A DNA stretch of 64,000 nt, taken from Gammaproteobacteria bacterium (lineage in GTDB: Bacteria; Pseudomonadota; Gammaproteobacteria; Pseudomonadales; Azotimanducaceae). Position 1 is the first letter of the stretch. The number at the start of each line of letters is the position of its first letter. The notes beneath the pieces were generated by a model. That model had not been told where the DNA came from. It did no database searches and was given only the letters and a program-made list of their open reading frames with translations. A program made the translations under genes and the position numbers. Positions 27,959 to 36,863 of this stretch are shown here, piece by piece. The stretch is from NCBI GenBank assembly GCA_026707945.1, contig JAPOVV010000041.1:105584-169583 (forward strand), in the 5' to 3' direction.

Positions 27959-28921
27959 TTGGTTAATAGCTTGACTCGATCTCACGATCCGCTGGTTTGT
28001 CCAGAATGGTTGACGGACATTTTGCGTCAACATCGAGACGCATATGAACCCGAGTACAACGGCTATCTATCCGATCATCTGCCAATGATGCTTCTAGCAA
28101 TGCATGGACTGGGGAGTGATCGAGCGACCATTGAGGCTAGACATGACCGATACGTAAACCGCTTAGATCGTGCAAGAAAACAGTTGCGGCATAACATCAA
28201 TCGATTCGAGGATGGTGTTGGTAAGCGAAGAGCGTATCGAGCACTCATACGCTTTCTTGACGAATCGATAGCGCGGCGCGGTTTTGAGGAGACGCTGGCC
28301 GAATACCTCCCAATTGTTCTAAGCGGCTGGGTTCGGCATGCGTTTCATGGAACGATCCGACTTGCCTACGGCATTCGGTTCCGCGTGGCGTCTGAAGTAG
28401 CCGCTGGACTAGCATATCTTGCATGTTCAGGGTCCGACGAACGACTTGTAGGGATCGGTCGGGGAGCTTCCAATTCGGATCGTTTCGCTTGGCCTCCTTC
28501 AATTGACATCTCGACCAATAGATTTGACGATCGTTACGAAGAAGTCATGGTCGCGAACACGTTTGCCGTGCACACGCACATTCTCGACGACAATAGGACG
28601 CGCGTAGCCGAGGAAGTCCTCAGTATTTTCAACCACACACAGGATTTCTTTGCTTTGCATATGGTGACGGGCGCACATGCATTTGATATCTGCACTGAAG
28701 CAATTCAGATTAACGCAGATGGCGTCATGAATGCTGGATTAGCGGCGGCTTATCTTGCGATAGGGGCGCCGAATTTTGTACCAGATGCAACACCTAAACC
28801 GATTCACATGGACTTTGCCCATGACGTGAAGGTTACGTTTTCGTGCTTCGACCAAGCTCAGCGTCTAAACAGCGAACGTTACCAGAATGCATACGACGTT
28901 TACGGGCGGGAGTTCCGTTAG
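27959..28921 (+). CDS. Questin-oxidase-like (DUF4243) protein
   Basis: 320 aa; the start is TTG 27959 or TTG 27971. Features of the questin oxidase family: YNGYLSDHLPMMLLAMHGLG near the start, WVRHAFHGTIRLAYGIRFRV in the middle, and His-containing segments HTHILDDNRTRV and FFALHMVTGAHAFDICTEAI. The fungal namesake cleaves anthraquinone rings by Baeyer-Villiger-type oxidation and uses NADPH. The substrate of bacterial members is unknown. No signal peptide, so cytoplasmic. It follows the last FG-GAP gene by 37 bases on the same strand and may belong to that transcript. Confidence 0.75.
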   Translation: MVNSLTRSHDPLVCPEWLTDILRQHRDAYEPEYNGYLSDHLPMMLLAMHGLGSDRATIEARHDRYVNRLDRARKQLRHNINRFEDGVGKRRAYRALIRFLDESIARRGFEETLAEYLPIVLSGWVRHAFHGTIRLAYGIRFRVASEVAAGLAYLACSGSDERLVGIGRGASNSDRFAWPPSIDISTNRFDDRYEEVMVANTFAVHTHILDDNRTRVAEEVLSIFNHTQDFFALHMVTGAHAFDICTEAIQINADGVMNAGLAAAYLAIGAPNFVPDATPKPIHMDFAHDVKVTFSCFDQAQRLNSERYQNAYDVYGREFR

Positions 28922-28999
28922 TTCAACCTATGGAGAGTCATCTAGCTCGTTGGAGGTAGATCACTCGCCGTTGATTCGACTTGTGTAGCTCACGAACGA

Positions 29000-30181
29000 T
29001 TAGTCGGGCACTGAGTCTCGAGCTAAGGAGAGAAAGCTCCCATTGTCGAAATTTCGAGGGGCAGGCGTATCGTGGTAGTTCGTTAGAGTGCGTACCGTGC
29101 GCCCATCGCCTCGTCGTACATATCGAGTGAAGCGGAGTACAACCAAGTCGAACTCAGGGTAAATTACGATCATTTGACCTTGCAATCCGAAAGCTCCATA
29201 ACCGCCTCTCGCTACAGGCCACCAGTAGTATGAATATCTCGCATTTTCACGTGCGGGTCGGGTGGTGAGGTCGATCCAATCGGTCGGTACGACCTGTTGT
29301 TCGTTCCAAACGCCGTTTCTCGAAAACAACACTCCGAATCGGGCGAAGTCTCGTGCGGTCCCGTCCATGCAACAGTATGTAAGGACGTTTCCTTGTTCAT
29401 CAGTCCACCATTCGCCCGATAATCCGATGGTTCGACCGATGCGAAGATCGAAATATTCCTGGGGCGTCATTCCAGTCGCCTGTTCGATGACCTCACCTGC
29501 GACCATGACATCGGCATTCGAATAGCCAATATGCTGCTCACCCGGGTTCCCTACTAAATCTCGGTCGACCGACATGGTAAGTTGATCGTTTGCGTTGTAC
29601 AACGCGCTAGCGTTAGGTTCAGTTAATGCTGTTCGTAAGGTCATCATGTGATCGACGGTGATGTTGGCTTTCCGTCCTTCATCCCAAGCTGAAACGTAGG
29701 CTGAGACACTTTGACCAAGACCTGAAATACGTTCTTCCTCAATTGCGATACCCATCAGAGCGCTCGTTATGCTCTTGGCGACCGACCAACTCGTCACTAG
29801 ATCGTCCAACTCTCGCTCTTCGGCATATCGTTCGAAGACGATGTATCCGTTTTTAACGATGAGGACAACACCCGTTGCATTCCCGTTTGTGAAGGCATAA
29901 CTAGATGCATCCTCGAGTTCATCGGGGCAGAGTCCTTGCGATTCAGGTGATCGTGTCTCCCACGATTCTTGAGGGAAAACCAATTCAAATGGTCCCTCAG
30001 CCACGGTAACGGAGCAGCCAGTGATCACAGGTGGCGTAGGAGGTTGCGTTGGTGGTTGTGTTGGCGGTTGTTGTCTTCCGCTTTCGCCGCCACCTCCTCC
30101 GCACGAGCTAACGAGCATGTAGCCGAATATGAGAATCAACGCGAGGTAAGGTAACCTCTGACTGAGGCGAATAGATGGCAT
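29000..30181 (-). CDS. Serine hydrolase, class C beta-lactamase-like, lipoprotein
   Basis: 393 aa, ATG start. Lipobox region MLVSSCGGGGG, then a Gln/Pro/Thr repeat linker (QPPTQPPTQPP). The hydrolase domain has SVAK (the SxxK nucleophile) in SWSVAKSITSALMGIAIEEE, the YxN triad in IGYSNADVMVAGEVIEQATG, and GLQGQ replacing the usual KTG/HTG box. This form matches EstB/NylB-type esterases and amidases better than true AmpC, so antibiotic resistance should not be assumed. Envelope-anchored. Tail-to-tail with the questin-oxidase-like gene. Confidence 0.85.
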   Translation of the reverse strand: MPSIRLSQRLPYLALILIFGYMLVSSCGGGGGESGRQQPPTQPPTQPPTPPVITGCSVTVAEGPFELVFPQESWETRSPESQGLCPDELEDASSYAFTNGNATGVVLIVKNGYIVFERYAEERELDDLVTSWSVAKSITSALMGIAIEEERISGLGQSVSAYVSAWDEGRKANITVDHMMTLRTALTEPNASALYNANDQLTMSVDRDLVGNPGEQHIGYSNADVMVAGEVIEQATGMTPQEYFDLRIGRTIGLSGEWWTDEQGNVLTYCCMDGTARDFARFGVLFSRNGVWNEQQVVPTDWIDLTTRPARENARYSYYWWPVARGGYGAFGLQGQMIVIYPEFDLVVLRFTRYVRRGDGRTVRTLTNYHDTPAPRNFDNGSFLSLARDSVPD

Positions 30182-30228
30182 CGCTGATGGAATGTACGAC
30201 CGTCGTTTCGAACGCGCTCGCGGCGCGA

Positions 30229-31560
30229 CTATGGGTAAACCATATTTCGGCCACCTAGTCCGCCAAACCGTTGGGCTACTACATCAGCCAAGCATTGAGA
30301 AGGATCGGAGATATAGTCGCCAGACCGTACGCGATACGCGGATGGATCAATCGAACCTTTAGGATTTTCACCATTCGCCGTCAAATCGCACGCCTTTAGA
30401 ATCGTTGCGCGAAAGCGAGTAACGCCAAGATCGGTCTGAACCAGCAACTCGCGAGTTCTATCTGCGATTGTTCCTTGACTATCTGCGACTGCTTGGTCCT
30501 GTTCTGACACATTTGGGATCCCGGTGTAGTTAGCGCTGCGTTGCATCTCGCGATCGATCAAATAGTCGTTTTCTCGTCGTCGCACAGGCATGTAGTCGTC
30601 ATCGACGTTTGCGAACAGGCCCCTCCCCTCTAGATACCGACTACGCTCCTCCTCGGAGATCTCACGATCTGGGTGCCATGCGTAGCAGAAGATCCAACAG
30701 GATTCATCGTCATATGGCACCCAAGTGTTCATCAGACTTGTGTCTTGAGGTAAGTTACCAGGTGTAAGAGAGTGGTTGGGTAGTAGGTATTGCGTCATGC
30801 GCCAGTAGGTTTGGTCATCGTCTGCAGTTCGTGCTGCGCACAGCAATAACCCCGCGTCATGATCAAGAACGGTAAACCTTGGCGCTCCGTCTTCTATTAA
30901 CCAACGAAATCTCGAATGATGTGGCGATTCGTTTTCCTCTTTCACGGTGGACCGTTGCCCGCCATCTAGAAGGCTTGCTTTCTCGCCCTCAAAGATGCCT
31001 GCGTGTAAATAGGAGAAATGTGAAGTATCCAAACCGCCCTCAACGGCCTGTGCCCAGTTACATTGTTGGAACTTTTTTGAAACGAAGCGCTGCTCAGGAG
31101 GCATGGCAAGATATTCAAAGTCGGGTATCGGCGGTGGTGAATCACCAAAATGCACCCATACGACATCACCACGTTCCTCGACGGTGAGTGCACGTATATT
31201 CGCACGAGGCATAAGCCTCGAAGCGACTTCAGGTGTTGCGTTCGGAATATCAACGCAATTACCGAGATGGTCGAATTTCCAACCATGGTATATGCAACGT
31301 ATCCCACATGCTTCGTTTCGGCCGAAGAACAGATTCGCTCCTCGGTGCGGACAACGTGGCTCAATAACCCCGATCTTGCCTGCAGAATCGCGAAACGCGA
31401 TAAAGTCCTCACCGAGTAGCTTCAGGCGAACCGGTGGACAATCAGGATGAGGGAGCTCGCGTGAAAGTAGAGCAGGCATCCAATATTTTCGAAATGTTTG
31501 ACCCATCGGCGTTTCCGAACCGGTCTGGGTTAGTTTCCTATTGTCGGCCGCACTGAGCAT
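30229..31560 (-). CDS. Rieske non-haem iron oxygenase, phthalate-dioxygenase-like
   Basis: 443 aa, ATG start. The N-terminal Rieske [2Fe-2S] site is CPHRGANLFFGRNEACGIRC followed by IYH: the C-x-H and C-x2-H ligands are all present. The catalytic domain has DTSHFSYLHAG, giving the mononuclear iron ligands and bridging Asp. Overall layout is like phthalate 4,5-dioxygenase alpha subunits and aromatic O-demethylases. It would hydroxylate or demethylate an aromatic or related substrate with an external reductase, which is not visible nearby. It lies downstream of the F420 genes on the same strand, separated by 292 bases. Confidence 0.88.
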   Translation of the reverse strand: MLSAADNRKLTQTGSETPMGQTFRKYWMPALLSRELPHPDCPPVRLKLLGEDFIAFRDSAGKIGVIEPRCPHRGANLFFGRNEACGIRCIYHGWKFDHLGNCVDIPNATPEVASRLMPRANIRALTVEERGDVVWVHFGDSPPPIPDFEYLAMPPEQRFVSKKFQQCNWAQAVEGGLDTSHFSYLHAGIFEGEKASLLDGGQRSTVKEENESPHHSRFRWLIEDGAPRFTVLDHDAGLLLCAARTADDDQTYWRMTQYLLPNHSLTPGNLPQDTSLMNTWVPYDDESCWIFCYAWHPDREISEEERSRYLEGRGLFANVDDDYMPVRRRENDYLIDREMQRSANYTGIPNVSEQDQAVADSQGTIADRTRELLVQTDLGVTRFRATILKACDLTANGENPKGSIDPSAYRVRSGDYISDPSQCLADVVAQRFGGLGGRNMVYP

Positions 31561-31852
31561 TTGCGGTCCTTACTTTGTATCAGTGATTTAATACTAAATA
31601 TTCCATAACGAGTGTCCAGAATCGGTTCCCGATAGGTGCTATTTGAACTGTGTCGACAGGTCTCTCTGCGGTGAGTGCCTCGCTAGAAAGTGTGCCTCTC
31701 TAGATACGGTCGTTTGATTGACATTGACGATGCTATGTCGGATTGGTCGCTTCATAAATGGATTGTCGATGTTCATGCCTTTCGTCATCGCGTGGCATGG
31801 AATGCAGAGCACGTCGAAGTCTGTTTTTAGTGCGAGACTTAATTAAGAACGC
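31561..31852. other. 292-base gap between the Rieske gene and cofC
   Basis: I see no gene, repeat or clear terminator. A 38-codon open frame on the plus strand starting near 31730 has no recognisable product or ribosome site. The gap probably ends the F420 transcript and carries the Rieske promoter. Confidence 0.45.
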
Positions 31853-32563
31853 TCAGTCAGCATTGTCGGGCATCGCTCCAACGCTCACGCTTGGCGCATG
31901 ATGTGCAAGTTTTAGTTCTTTAATTAGCGAAGCAAGCTCAGGCTCACTGTTTAGAAGCGTCTGCGTTAGGGAATGTTTCCTACTTGAGTTAACAAGAAGT
32001 AGATCATCTGCAGTGTCAACATCGATAGCGAAAGCGTCCGATTGGACTGATCTCACCTGTAAGCCTAGATGATTCGCTGCTTCAATGTGGGGTTGGTAAC
32101 TACGACCGTCGAATACCAGCGGAAACGCATTAGGGGGAGTACAAACCAACGCATTTGTACCGATTTTGTGGCTATCCGGCACGATTGTTACCGCAGCATG
32201 ATAGTGCAGAACATGATCGACATCGGTTCCTGTAATCAATGGCACGTCGCCGGGCACGATGATAGCCGTCGTCGCGTTTAGGTCATTTTTTACCTTCTCG
32301 CTTGCAGCGGTTAATGCGTCAACGAGGGTGTGAGCCTGATCCCGGTACAGTGTGATATCCCATTTCTCGGCAATTCGCCGTGCCTCAACAGAACGCGACG
32401 TCAATAAGATGCCATCCACTGACTTTGCATCGACCAACGCTTGAAGCACATCATTGAGCATGGCCAGTGCTAAGCGCGATCGCACGTCCGCTGACAATTG
32501 AGGCGATAACCGTCGTTTCGCGTTCTCTGCCCCTTTAAATGGGACGATCGCCCAAACACTCAT
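31853..32563 (-). CDS. cofC: CofC, 2-phospho-L-lactate (or PEP/3-PG) guanylyltransferase
   Basis: 236 aa. Activates a phospho-three-carbon acid with GTP for coenzyme F420 assembly. Seen: MSVWAIVPFKGAENAKRRLS (nucleotide-binding start of the family), IVPGDVPLITGTDV (metal-site Asp), KIGTNALVCTPP, and AFAIDVDTADDLLLV (metal-site pair). Whether it uses phospholactate, phosphoenolpyruvate (giving dehydro-F420) or 3-phosphoglycerate cannot be read with confidence. Last gene of npdG-cofE-cofD-cofC; the cofD stop is 6 bases upstream. Confidence 0.9.
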   Translation of the reverse strand: MSVWAIVPFKGAENAKRRLSPQLSADVRSRLALAMLNDVLQALVDAKSVDGILLTSRSVEARRIAEKWDITLYRDQAHTLVDALTAASEKVKNDLNATTAIIVPGDVPLITGTDVDHVLHYHAAVTIVPDSHKIGTNALVCTPPNAFPLVFDGRSYQPHIEAANHLGLQVRSVQSDAFAIDVDTADDLLLVNSSRKHSLTQTLLNSEPELASLIKELKLAHHAPSVSVGAMPDNAD

Positions 32564-32569
32564 GAATAT

Positions 32570-33499
32570 TTAGCGTAGCTCTTTGAGAAAGTCCACACAA
32601 ACTCTGGCGAGCGCCACCTTGTCTTCTAACGAGCGCATGATCGAAGGCGCATTACGTACTCGAATCCCAAGTTCCTCAATCTCTCGCATCTGGTGTGCAT
32701 CGGCGTCGTCAATTACGTATCCATCCATTAGCTCGATATAGTGTTGAGCCACGCCTACGCACGTAACCGGCATTTTCAATTCTCGCATCATCTTTGCGGT
32801 CGGTCCTTTTATTGCTCGGTCTCCGACGATCGGCGATACCGCCACGACAGGAAAATCGCGATTTATCAACAATGATCGCAATTCGTCGACTTCGAGAATT
32901 GGATCAATAGAGAGAAACGGGTTCGAAGGACAAATTACAACCCCAGTGATTTCGTCGGTGTTGATCGCAGGGCTCAGCGACGCCAATGTACGCTGATGGT
33001 ATTCGACTGCGGACACCTCAGGTTCACACTTCAAACGTACGAAGTAATCTTGAAATGCAAGGGACCCCTGAGCTGTCAATACACGAGTGCGTAAGGACGA
33101 ATCGGTCACAGGTGCGATTTTGTATTCGACGCCAAGTCGCTCGCAGATGGTTTGAGTTACTTCCGTTAGTGTCTTTCCACGCTTGAGGAGCGCAGTTCGA
33201 AATAGATGTAGTGCTAAGTCCCGGTCGCCAAGTTGGAACCAGGTGTCTGCTTCAAAGTTCTCTAGTTCCGATAGGCAATCCCAAGACTCATCCGCACGCC
33301 CCCATCCGGTTGATTCATTGACAATCGCAGCGAGCGTGTACGTTAGCGTATCGACATCGGGCGAGATGCTCAGTCCCATATGCTCAAAATCGTCGCCGAC
33401 GTTAACAACGAAAGTGACTTCATTCGGTTCGAGAACATGAGATAAACCCAAACTCAATTTCGCACCGCCGACGCCGCCTGTCAGCGCGAGTATCGTCAT
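32570..33499 (-). CDS. cofD: CofD, 2-phospho-L-lactate transferase
   Basis: 309 aa. Transfers the phospholactyl (or related) group from the CofC product to Fo, forming F420-0. Family start MTILALTGGVGGAKLSLGL, then NVGDDFEHMGLSISPDVDTL (binding of the deazaflavin and metal in this family), WFQLGDRDLALHLFRTALL, and VVICPSNPFLSIDPIL. Full length. The ATG overlaps the cofE stop by ATGA, so translation is coupled. Cytoplasmic. Confidence 0.95.
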   Translation of the reverse strand: MTILALTGGVGGAKLSLGLSHVLEPNEVTFVVNVGDDFEHMGLSISPDVDTLTYTLAAIVNESTGWGRADESWDCLSELENFEADTWFQLGDRDLALHLFRTALLKRGKTLTEVTQTICERLGVEYKIAPVTDSSLRTRVLTAQGSLAFQDYFVRLKCEPEVSAVEYHQRTLASLSPAINTDEITGVVICPSNPFLSIDPILEVDELRSLLINRDFPVVAVSPIVGDRAIKGPTAKMMRELKMPVTCVGVAQHYIELMDGYVIDDADAHQMREIEELGIRVRNAPSIMRSLEDKVALARVCVDFLKELR

Positions 33500-34254
33500 C
33501 TGAACAAATCGTCTTCAAGCGGTCGGTTTATTTCGCCAGCGCTTTGTTGGATATAACCAACATGAGCACCTCGGACGATCACCATTGGGATACGTTCGTC
33601 CGTTTCTCCCATCGCGAGCGTTGCAATTGCTGCTATGCTATCAGCGCGGTTGATCATCGTAATCTTCAACTCCCGCCCATGTAAGTCGAATCCGCCGCGT
33701 TTGTCATCGAGCACCATCATGTTGCTCGCACCGATAGCGATTCCGACTGTCCCTAGTCGCCACGGTCGATTCGCGGAGTCAGTGATAAGGACGCCAATCT
33801 GTTTCCCAGATTTCTTCGCAATTTCATCTTGGATTTTTGAGGCACTTAGGTCGGGGTCCAGTGGAAGAAGTAGCGCCGAGCCTTCTTCACCGTGTTCGAT
33901 ATTGGACTGGTCGATTCCGGCGTTAGCGCCGACGTGACCGAGCCTATGGCGCACGATCAATACACCAGTTTTCTTTCGTACGATGTCGGTTGATTCCTGA
34001 AGAATTAACTCAACGATTCGGGGATCTTTCTCAACTTCCTCTGCGAGCTCAGTAGCGGCCGCACTCGGTTCGACGCGAGTCAGATCGATAAGTCGACCTT
34101 CAACCTTCGAAATAACTTTTTGGGCGATCGCAAGTATGTCACCGTCGAGAAGCTCCAGATTGGATCTGTGTAAATGGTCCAGAAATATGCTGGTTAGATC
34201 ATCACCCTCTTCGAAGAGCGGCAGGCCTTCGATCGGCAGAATCTCGAAGGTCAC
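33496..34254 (-). CDS. cofE: CofE, coenzyme F420-0:L-glutamate ligase
   Basis: 252 aa, GTG start. Adds the gamma-linked glutamates to F420-0 using GTP. Seen: LLDGDILAIAQKVISKVEGR, LGHVGANAGIDQSN, LLPLDPDLSASKIQDEI, GVLITDSANRPWRLGTVGIA, and IPMVIVRGAHVG. It is the short, single-domain form, without the C-terminal nitroreductase-like domain of actinobacterial FbiB. The npdG stop is 4 bases upstream and it overlaps cofD by ATGA. Confidence 0.94.
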   Translation of the reverse strand: MTFEILPIEGLPLFEEGDDLTSIFLDHLHRSNLELLDGDILAIAQKVISKVEGRLIDLTRVEPSAAATELAEEVEKDPRIVELILQESTDIVRKKTGVLIVRHRLGHVGANAGIDQSNIEHGEEGSALLLPLDPDLSASKIQDEIAKKSGKQIGVLITDSANRPWRLGTVGIAIGASNMMVLDDKRGGFDLHGRELKITMINRADSIAAIATLAMGETDERIPMVIVRGAHVGYIQQSAGEINRPLEDDLFR

Positions 34255-34258
34255 AGTT

Positions 34259-34924
34259 TTAGTGGTCGTCTTGGCCGACGATCTTGATTCCGGAATGTGC
34301 TATATCGTGTCGTCGATTGATTTGGATCAATACGCTCGTCAAGGCTTCAACCGCAGCAGAATTCTCTATTGGACCGGCATGCCATGCACGCATTCCGGCT
34401 TGTTCGGCGAGTTCGATCACGCGCTTTCGCGCGGTTCGCTTGTTTCCACATACGAGCACATCGCATGCGATGTGCGTATCGGTTTGGAGTAGATGGGCGG
34501 CGACGTTCTGGAACGCGGTAACGACGGTTACGGCGTCCCCAAGGAAAGCTTGTGCTCGTTTTCCAGCGCTACCCTCTGACGGAAGTTGAACAGTGCCAAC
34601 TTTAGGAGGTACGAGTGGAACCGTGACGTCGATCAGAATTTTCCCTGTAAGTCCCTCTTTAACCGTATTCAGGGTCGAGACCTGATGTTCCGCGGGTACT
34701 GTAAGAACGACAAGCGTACCGGCTGCCGCCGCATCCGGGTTCTCCATAGCTCGTGCAGGCGTCTCGGGACTGATTTTGTGTAGGTTCTCGACTGCTTTCT
34801 GAGCCTTCGCTAAAGTTCGAGAACCTATGATGATTTCGTGACCTGCTTTTGCCCATCGAATCGCGAGACCTGTACCTAGGTCTCCCGTACCACCCAAAAT
34901 AGCGATTTTTTCAGTCTCGCTCAT
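34259..34924 (-). CDS. npdG: F420-dependent NADP reductase (NPDG/Fno)
   Basis: 221 aa from the ATG at 34924; an in-frame start 13 codons upstream is less likely. Moves hydride between NADP(H) and F420. N-terminal Rossmann motif IAILGGTGDLGTGLAIRWAK followed by GSR for NADP phosphate; C-terminal AVEALTSVLIQINRRHDIAH typical of NPDG. Head of the cofactor cluster, with 94 bases after oppC. Together with CofC, CofD and CofE it indicates a working F420 pool that is reduced from NADPH. Confidence 0.9.
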   Translation of the reverse strand: MSETEKIAILGGTGDLGTGLAIRWAKAGHEIIIGSRTLAKAQKAVENLHKISPETPARAMENPDAAAAGTLVVLTVPAEHQVSTLNTVKEGLTGKILIDVTVPLVPPKVGTVQLPSEGSAGKRAQAFLGDAVTVVTAFQNVAAHLLQTDTHIACDVLVCGNKRTARKRVIELAEQAGMRAWHAGPIENSAAVEALTSVLIQINRRHDIAHSGIKIVGQDDH

Positions 34925-35018
34925 GCGGAACCATCGGCGAATGAAACGGGGAATTATCGGCATCGCGTTTTCGGCAACCGCATCCTACGGAATCGCGTGC
35001 TTTGTTGGTCCAGGGTCG

Positions 35019-35870
35019 TCAAGTCAAGGAGCGCTCCGCGCCCGTGACCATGCGGCGAAGTCTCTCGCCAAGTATGGTCATCAATAAAAGCAAAATGGTT
35101 AAGAACCCGGTAGGGAATGCAAGTTGCCACCATGAGGCATAGATATTTTTGCCGCCGTCGGCAATCAACACGCCTAGGCTCGTCATCGGTTCTTGAACGC
35201 CTAGCCCTAGAAAGCTAATGAAGCTCTCGGAGATGATCACAGACGGAATCATGAGTGTGGCAAACACGATCGCGGAACCAAGCACATTTGGCACCACATG
35301 CCTGACGACGATTCTGTATTCGGGTAATCCCATCGCTCGAGCAGACGCGACGAATGGTGCTGCTTTTAAGACAAGCGCTTGACCTCGCACGATTCGAGAT
35401 ACGTCAAGCCACGATACGGCACCGATAGCCACGAATAGCAGATAAATATTGCGCCCCAACATAACGACCAGGACGATTACGATCAATACATACGGAATGG
35501 CGTACATACCGTCAACTATCCGCATCATGACTTGATCGGTTGTACCCCCTAAGTAACCCGATACGGCTCCCCACGGTAATCCGATGCAGAAGCTAACTGT
35601 CGTTGCCAAGACGGCAATGAGGAGGCTGATCCGTCCTCCCATCATTGTGCGCGCGAATAAATCCCGACCAATATTGTCGGTACCGAACCAATGCTCGCCT
35701 GAAGGCGGTACGCCAATTGCCTCCCAGTGGATTGCATCATATTCCCAAGTCGCGATCTGTGGTCCAACTACGACCACAATCAGTACAAGAATCAGTAATC
35801 CACAGGTCACCTTTACATAGACTGGTTTAAAAAACCCGATCTGGGTATTTGGCGTCACAGAATCGCTCAA
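35019..35870 (-). CDS. oppC: Peptide ABC transporter permease, OppC/DppC type
   Basis: 283 aa, TTG start overlapping the oppB stop (TTGA). N-terminal membrane helix, then the OppC-type segment GVPPSGEHWFGTDNIGRDLFARTMMGGRIS (positions about 45-75), five more helices and the EAA-like loop SARAMGLPEYRIVVRHVVPN that contacts the ATPase. Inner membrane. The ATPases OppD and OppF are not in the window, since npdG follows, so they must come from elsewhere in the genome. Confidence 0.9.
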   Translation of the reverse strand: MSDSVTPNTQIGFFKPVYVKVTCGLLILVLIVVVVGPQIATWEYDAIHWEAIGVPPSGEHWFGTDNIGRDLFARTMMGGRISLLIAVLATTVSFCIGLPWGAVSGYLGGTTDQVMMRIVDGMYAIPYVLIVIVLVVMLGRNIYLLFVAIGAVSWLDVSRIVRGQALVLKAAPFVASARAMGLPEYRIVVRHVVPNVLGSAIVFATLMIPSVIISESFISFLGLGVQEPMTSLGVLIADGGKNIYASWWQLAFPTGFLTILLLLMTILGERLRRMVTGAERSLT

Positions 35871-36784
35871 TGTAGCTGAATCCGTGGATCAATACGTAGA
35901 AACACGAGGTCGATAAGAAAATTCAGAACGAGAATGGAGGTCGTGTAAACCAGAACTGCACCAAGAACGAGGGTGTAGTCACGATCGAGCGCGCCCTGCA
36001 CGAAGTAGTGACCGATACCAGGGATGGAAAAAAACACTTCTACAACCATGGAACCAGCAAGTAAGGTTGCGGCAGCGGGACCGACGAACGAGAGTACGGG
36101 TACGAGCGCAGACGGAACGACGTGATGCCAAAGGAGACGCCAGTTACTCACCCCTTTTGCCTGCGCAGTCGTTGCGAAAGGCTGATTGAGAGCTTCAAGG
36201 CAACTGCTTCGACTGAGCCGCGCGAAGGCTGCGATGTAAGGGATACATAGAGAAATAACTGGTAGGATGAGGTGTAGTGGCGACTCGAGCCCGCCAGCCG
36301 GTAGCCAACGAAGTATGAGCGAAAATAAGAAGACGAGCAAAGGTGCAGCAACAAGAGGAGGAAGTGCTAAACCACACGTAACAAACCCCTCCAGTGCCGC
36401 ATCTACCTTCTGATTTCGGTAGCGCGCCATCGTAGCACCAAGGAATAAGCCCACGGTGACCGCGATCGTGAGTGCGATACCTCCGATGAGAAGACTTATT
36501 GGCAAGCCGTGAAATAGGAGCTCGGCGACGCTGAAGTCTTTTTGCTTATAAGACGGACCTAAATCGCCTTGGACTAAACCCCAGATGTAGCTGCCATACT
36601 GGTGGATCAATGGATCGTCGAGGTCGTATGCAGCGAGCAAGTTCTCTTCTACCGCTGCGGAGACCGCACGCTCACTATCGAATGGTCCTCCTGGCGCAAC
36701 ACGTAGAAGAAAAAAGGTAATCGTGACGACGATCCAAATCGTCGTCAACATGAACAGTGACCGCCTAACTATGTATTGAAGCAT
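35867..36784 (-). CDS. oppB: Peptide ABC transporter permease, OppB/DppB type
   Basis: 305 aa, ATG start. Six predicted helices beginning MLQYIVRRSLFMLTTIWIVV; TFFLLRVAPGGPFDSER is the OppB signature region; EAA loop ATTAQAKGVSNWRLLWHHVV; and SMVVEVFFSIPGIGHYFVQG. Forms a heterodimer with OppC in the inner membrane to import short peptides. 79 bases after oppA; coupled to oppC. Confidence 0.92.
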   Translation of the reverse strand: MLQYIVRRSLFMLTTIWIVVTITFFLLRVAPGGPFDSERAVSAAVEENLLAAYDLDDPLIHQYGSYIWGLVQGDLGPSYKQKDFSVAELLFHGLPISLLIGGIALTIAVTVGLFLGATMARYRNQKVDAALEGFVTCGLALPPLVAAPLLVFLFSLILRWLPAGGLESPLHLILPVISLCIPYIAAFARLSRSSCLEALNQPFATTAQAKGVSNWRLLWHHVVPSALVPVLSFVGPAAATLLAGSMVVEVFFSIPGIGHYFVQGALDRDYTLVLGAVLVYTTSILVLNFLIDLVFLRIDPRIQLH

Positions 36785-36863
36785 ACCAACGAATTAGTGC
36801 GGACGCTGAGTTCACTGTGACTGCAACCCGTGTCAACCAGTTGTACGCCGTATCGCACCTTGA

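Noticed and set aside
5696..28921. Prophage or insertion-sequence origin of the accessory region
   Set aside because: No integrase, transposase, att-like direct repeats or phage structural genes were found. Only the vapBC pair hints at mobility.
29000..30181. Antibiotic-resistance beta-lactamase
   Set aside because: SxxK and YxN are present, but the third box is GLQGQ, which fits esterase/amidase relatives better than AmpC.
31730..31846. 38-codon plus-strand frame between the Rieske gene and cofC
   Set aside because: Too short, no ribosome site, opposite to all neighbouring genes.
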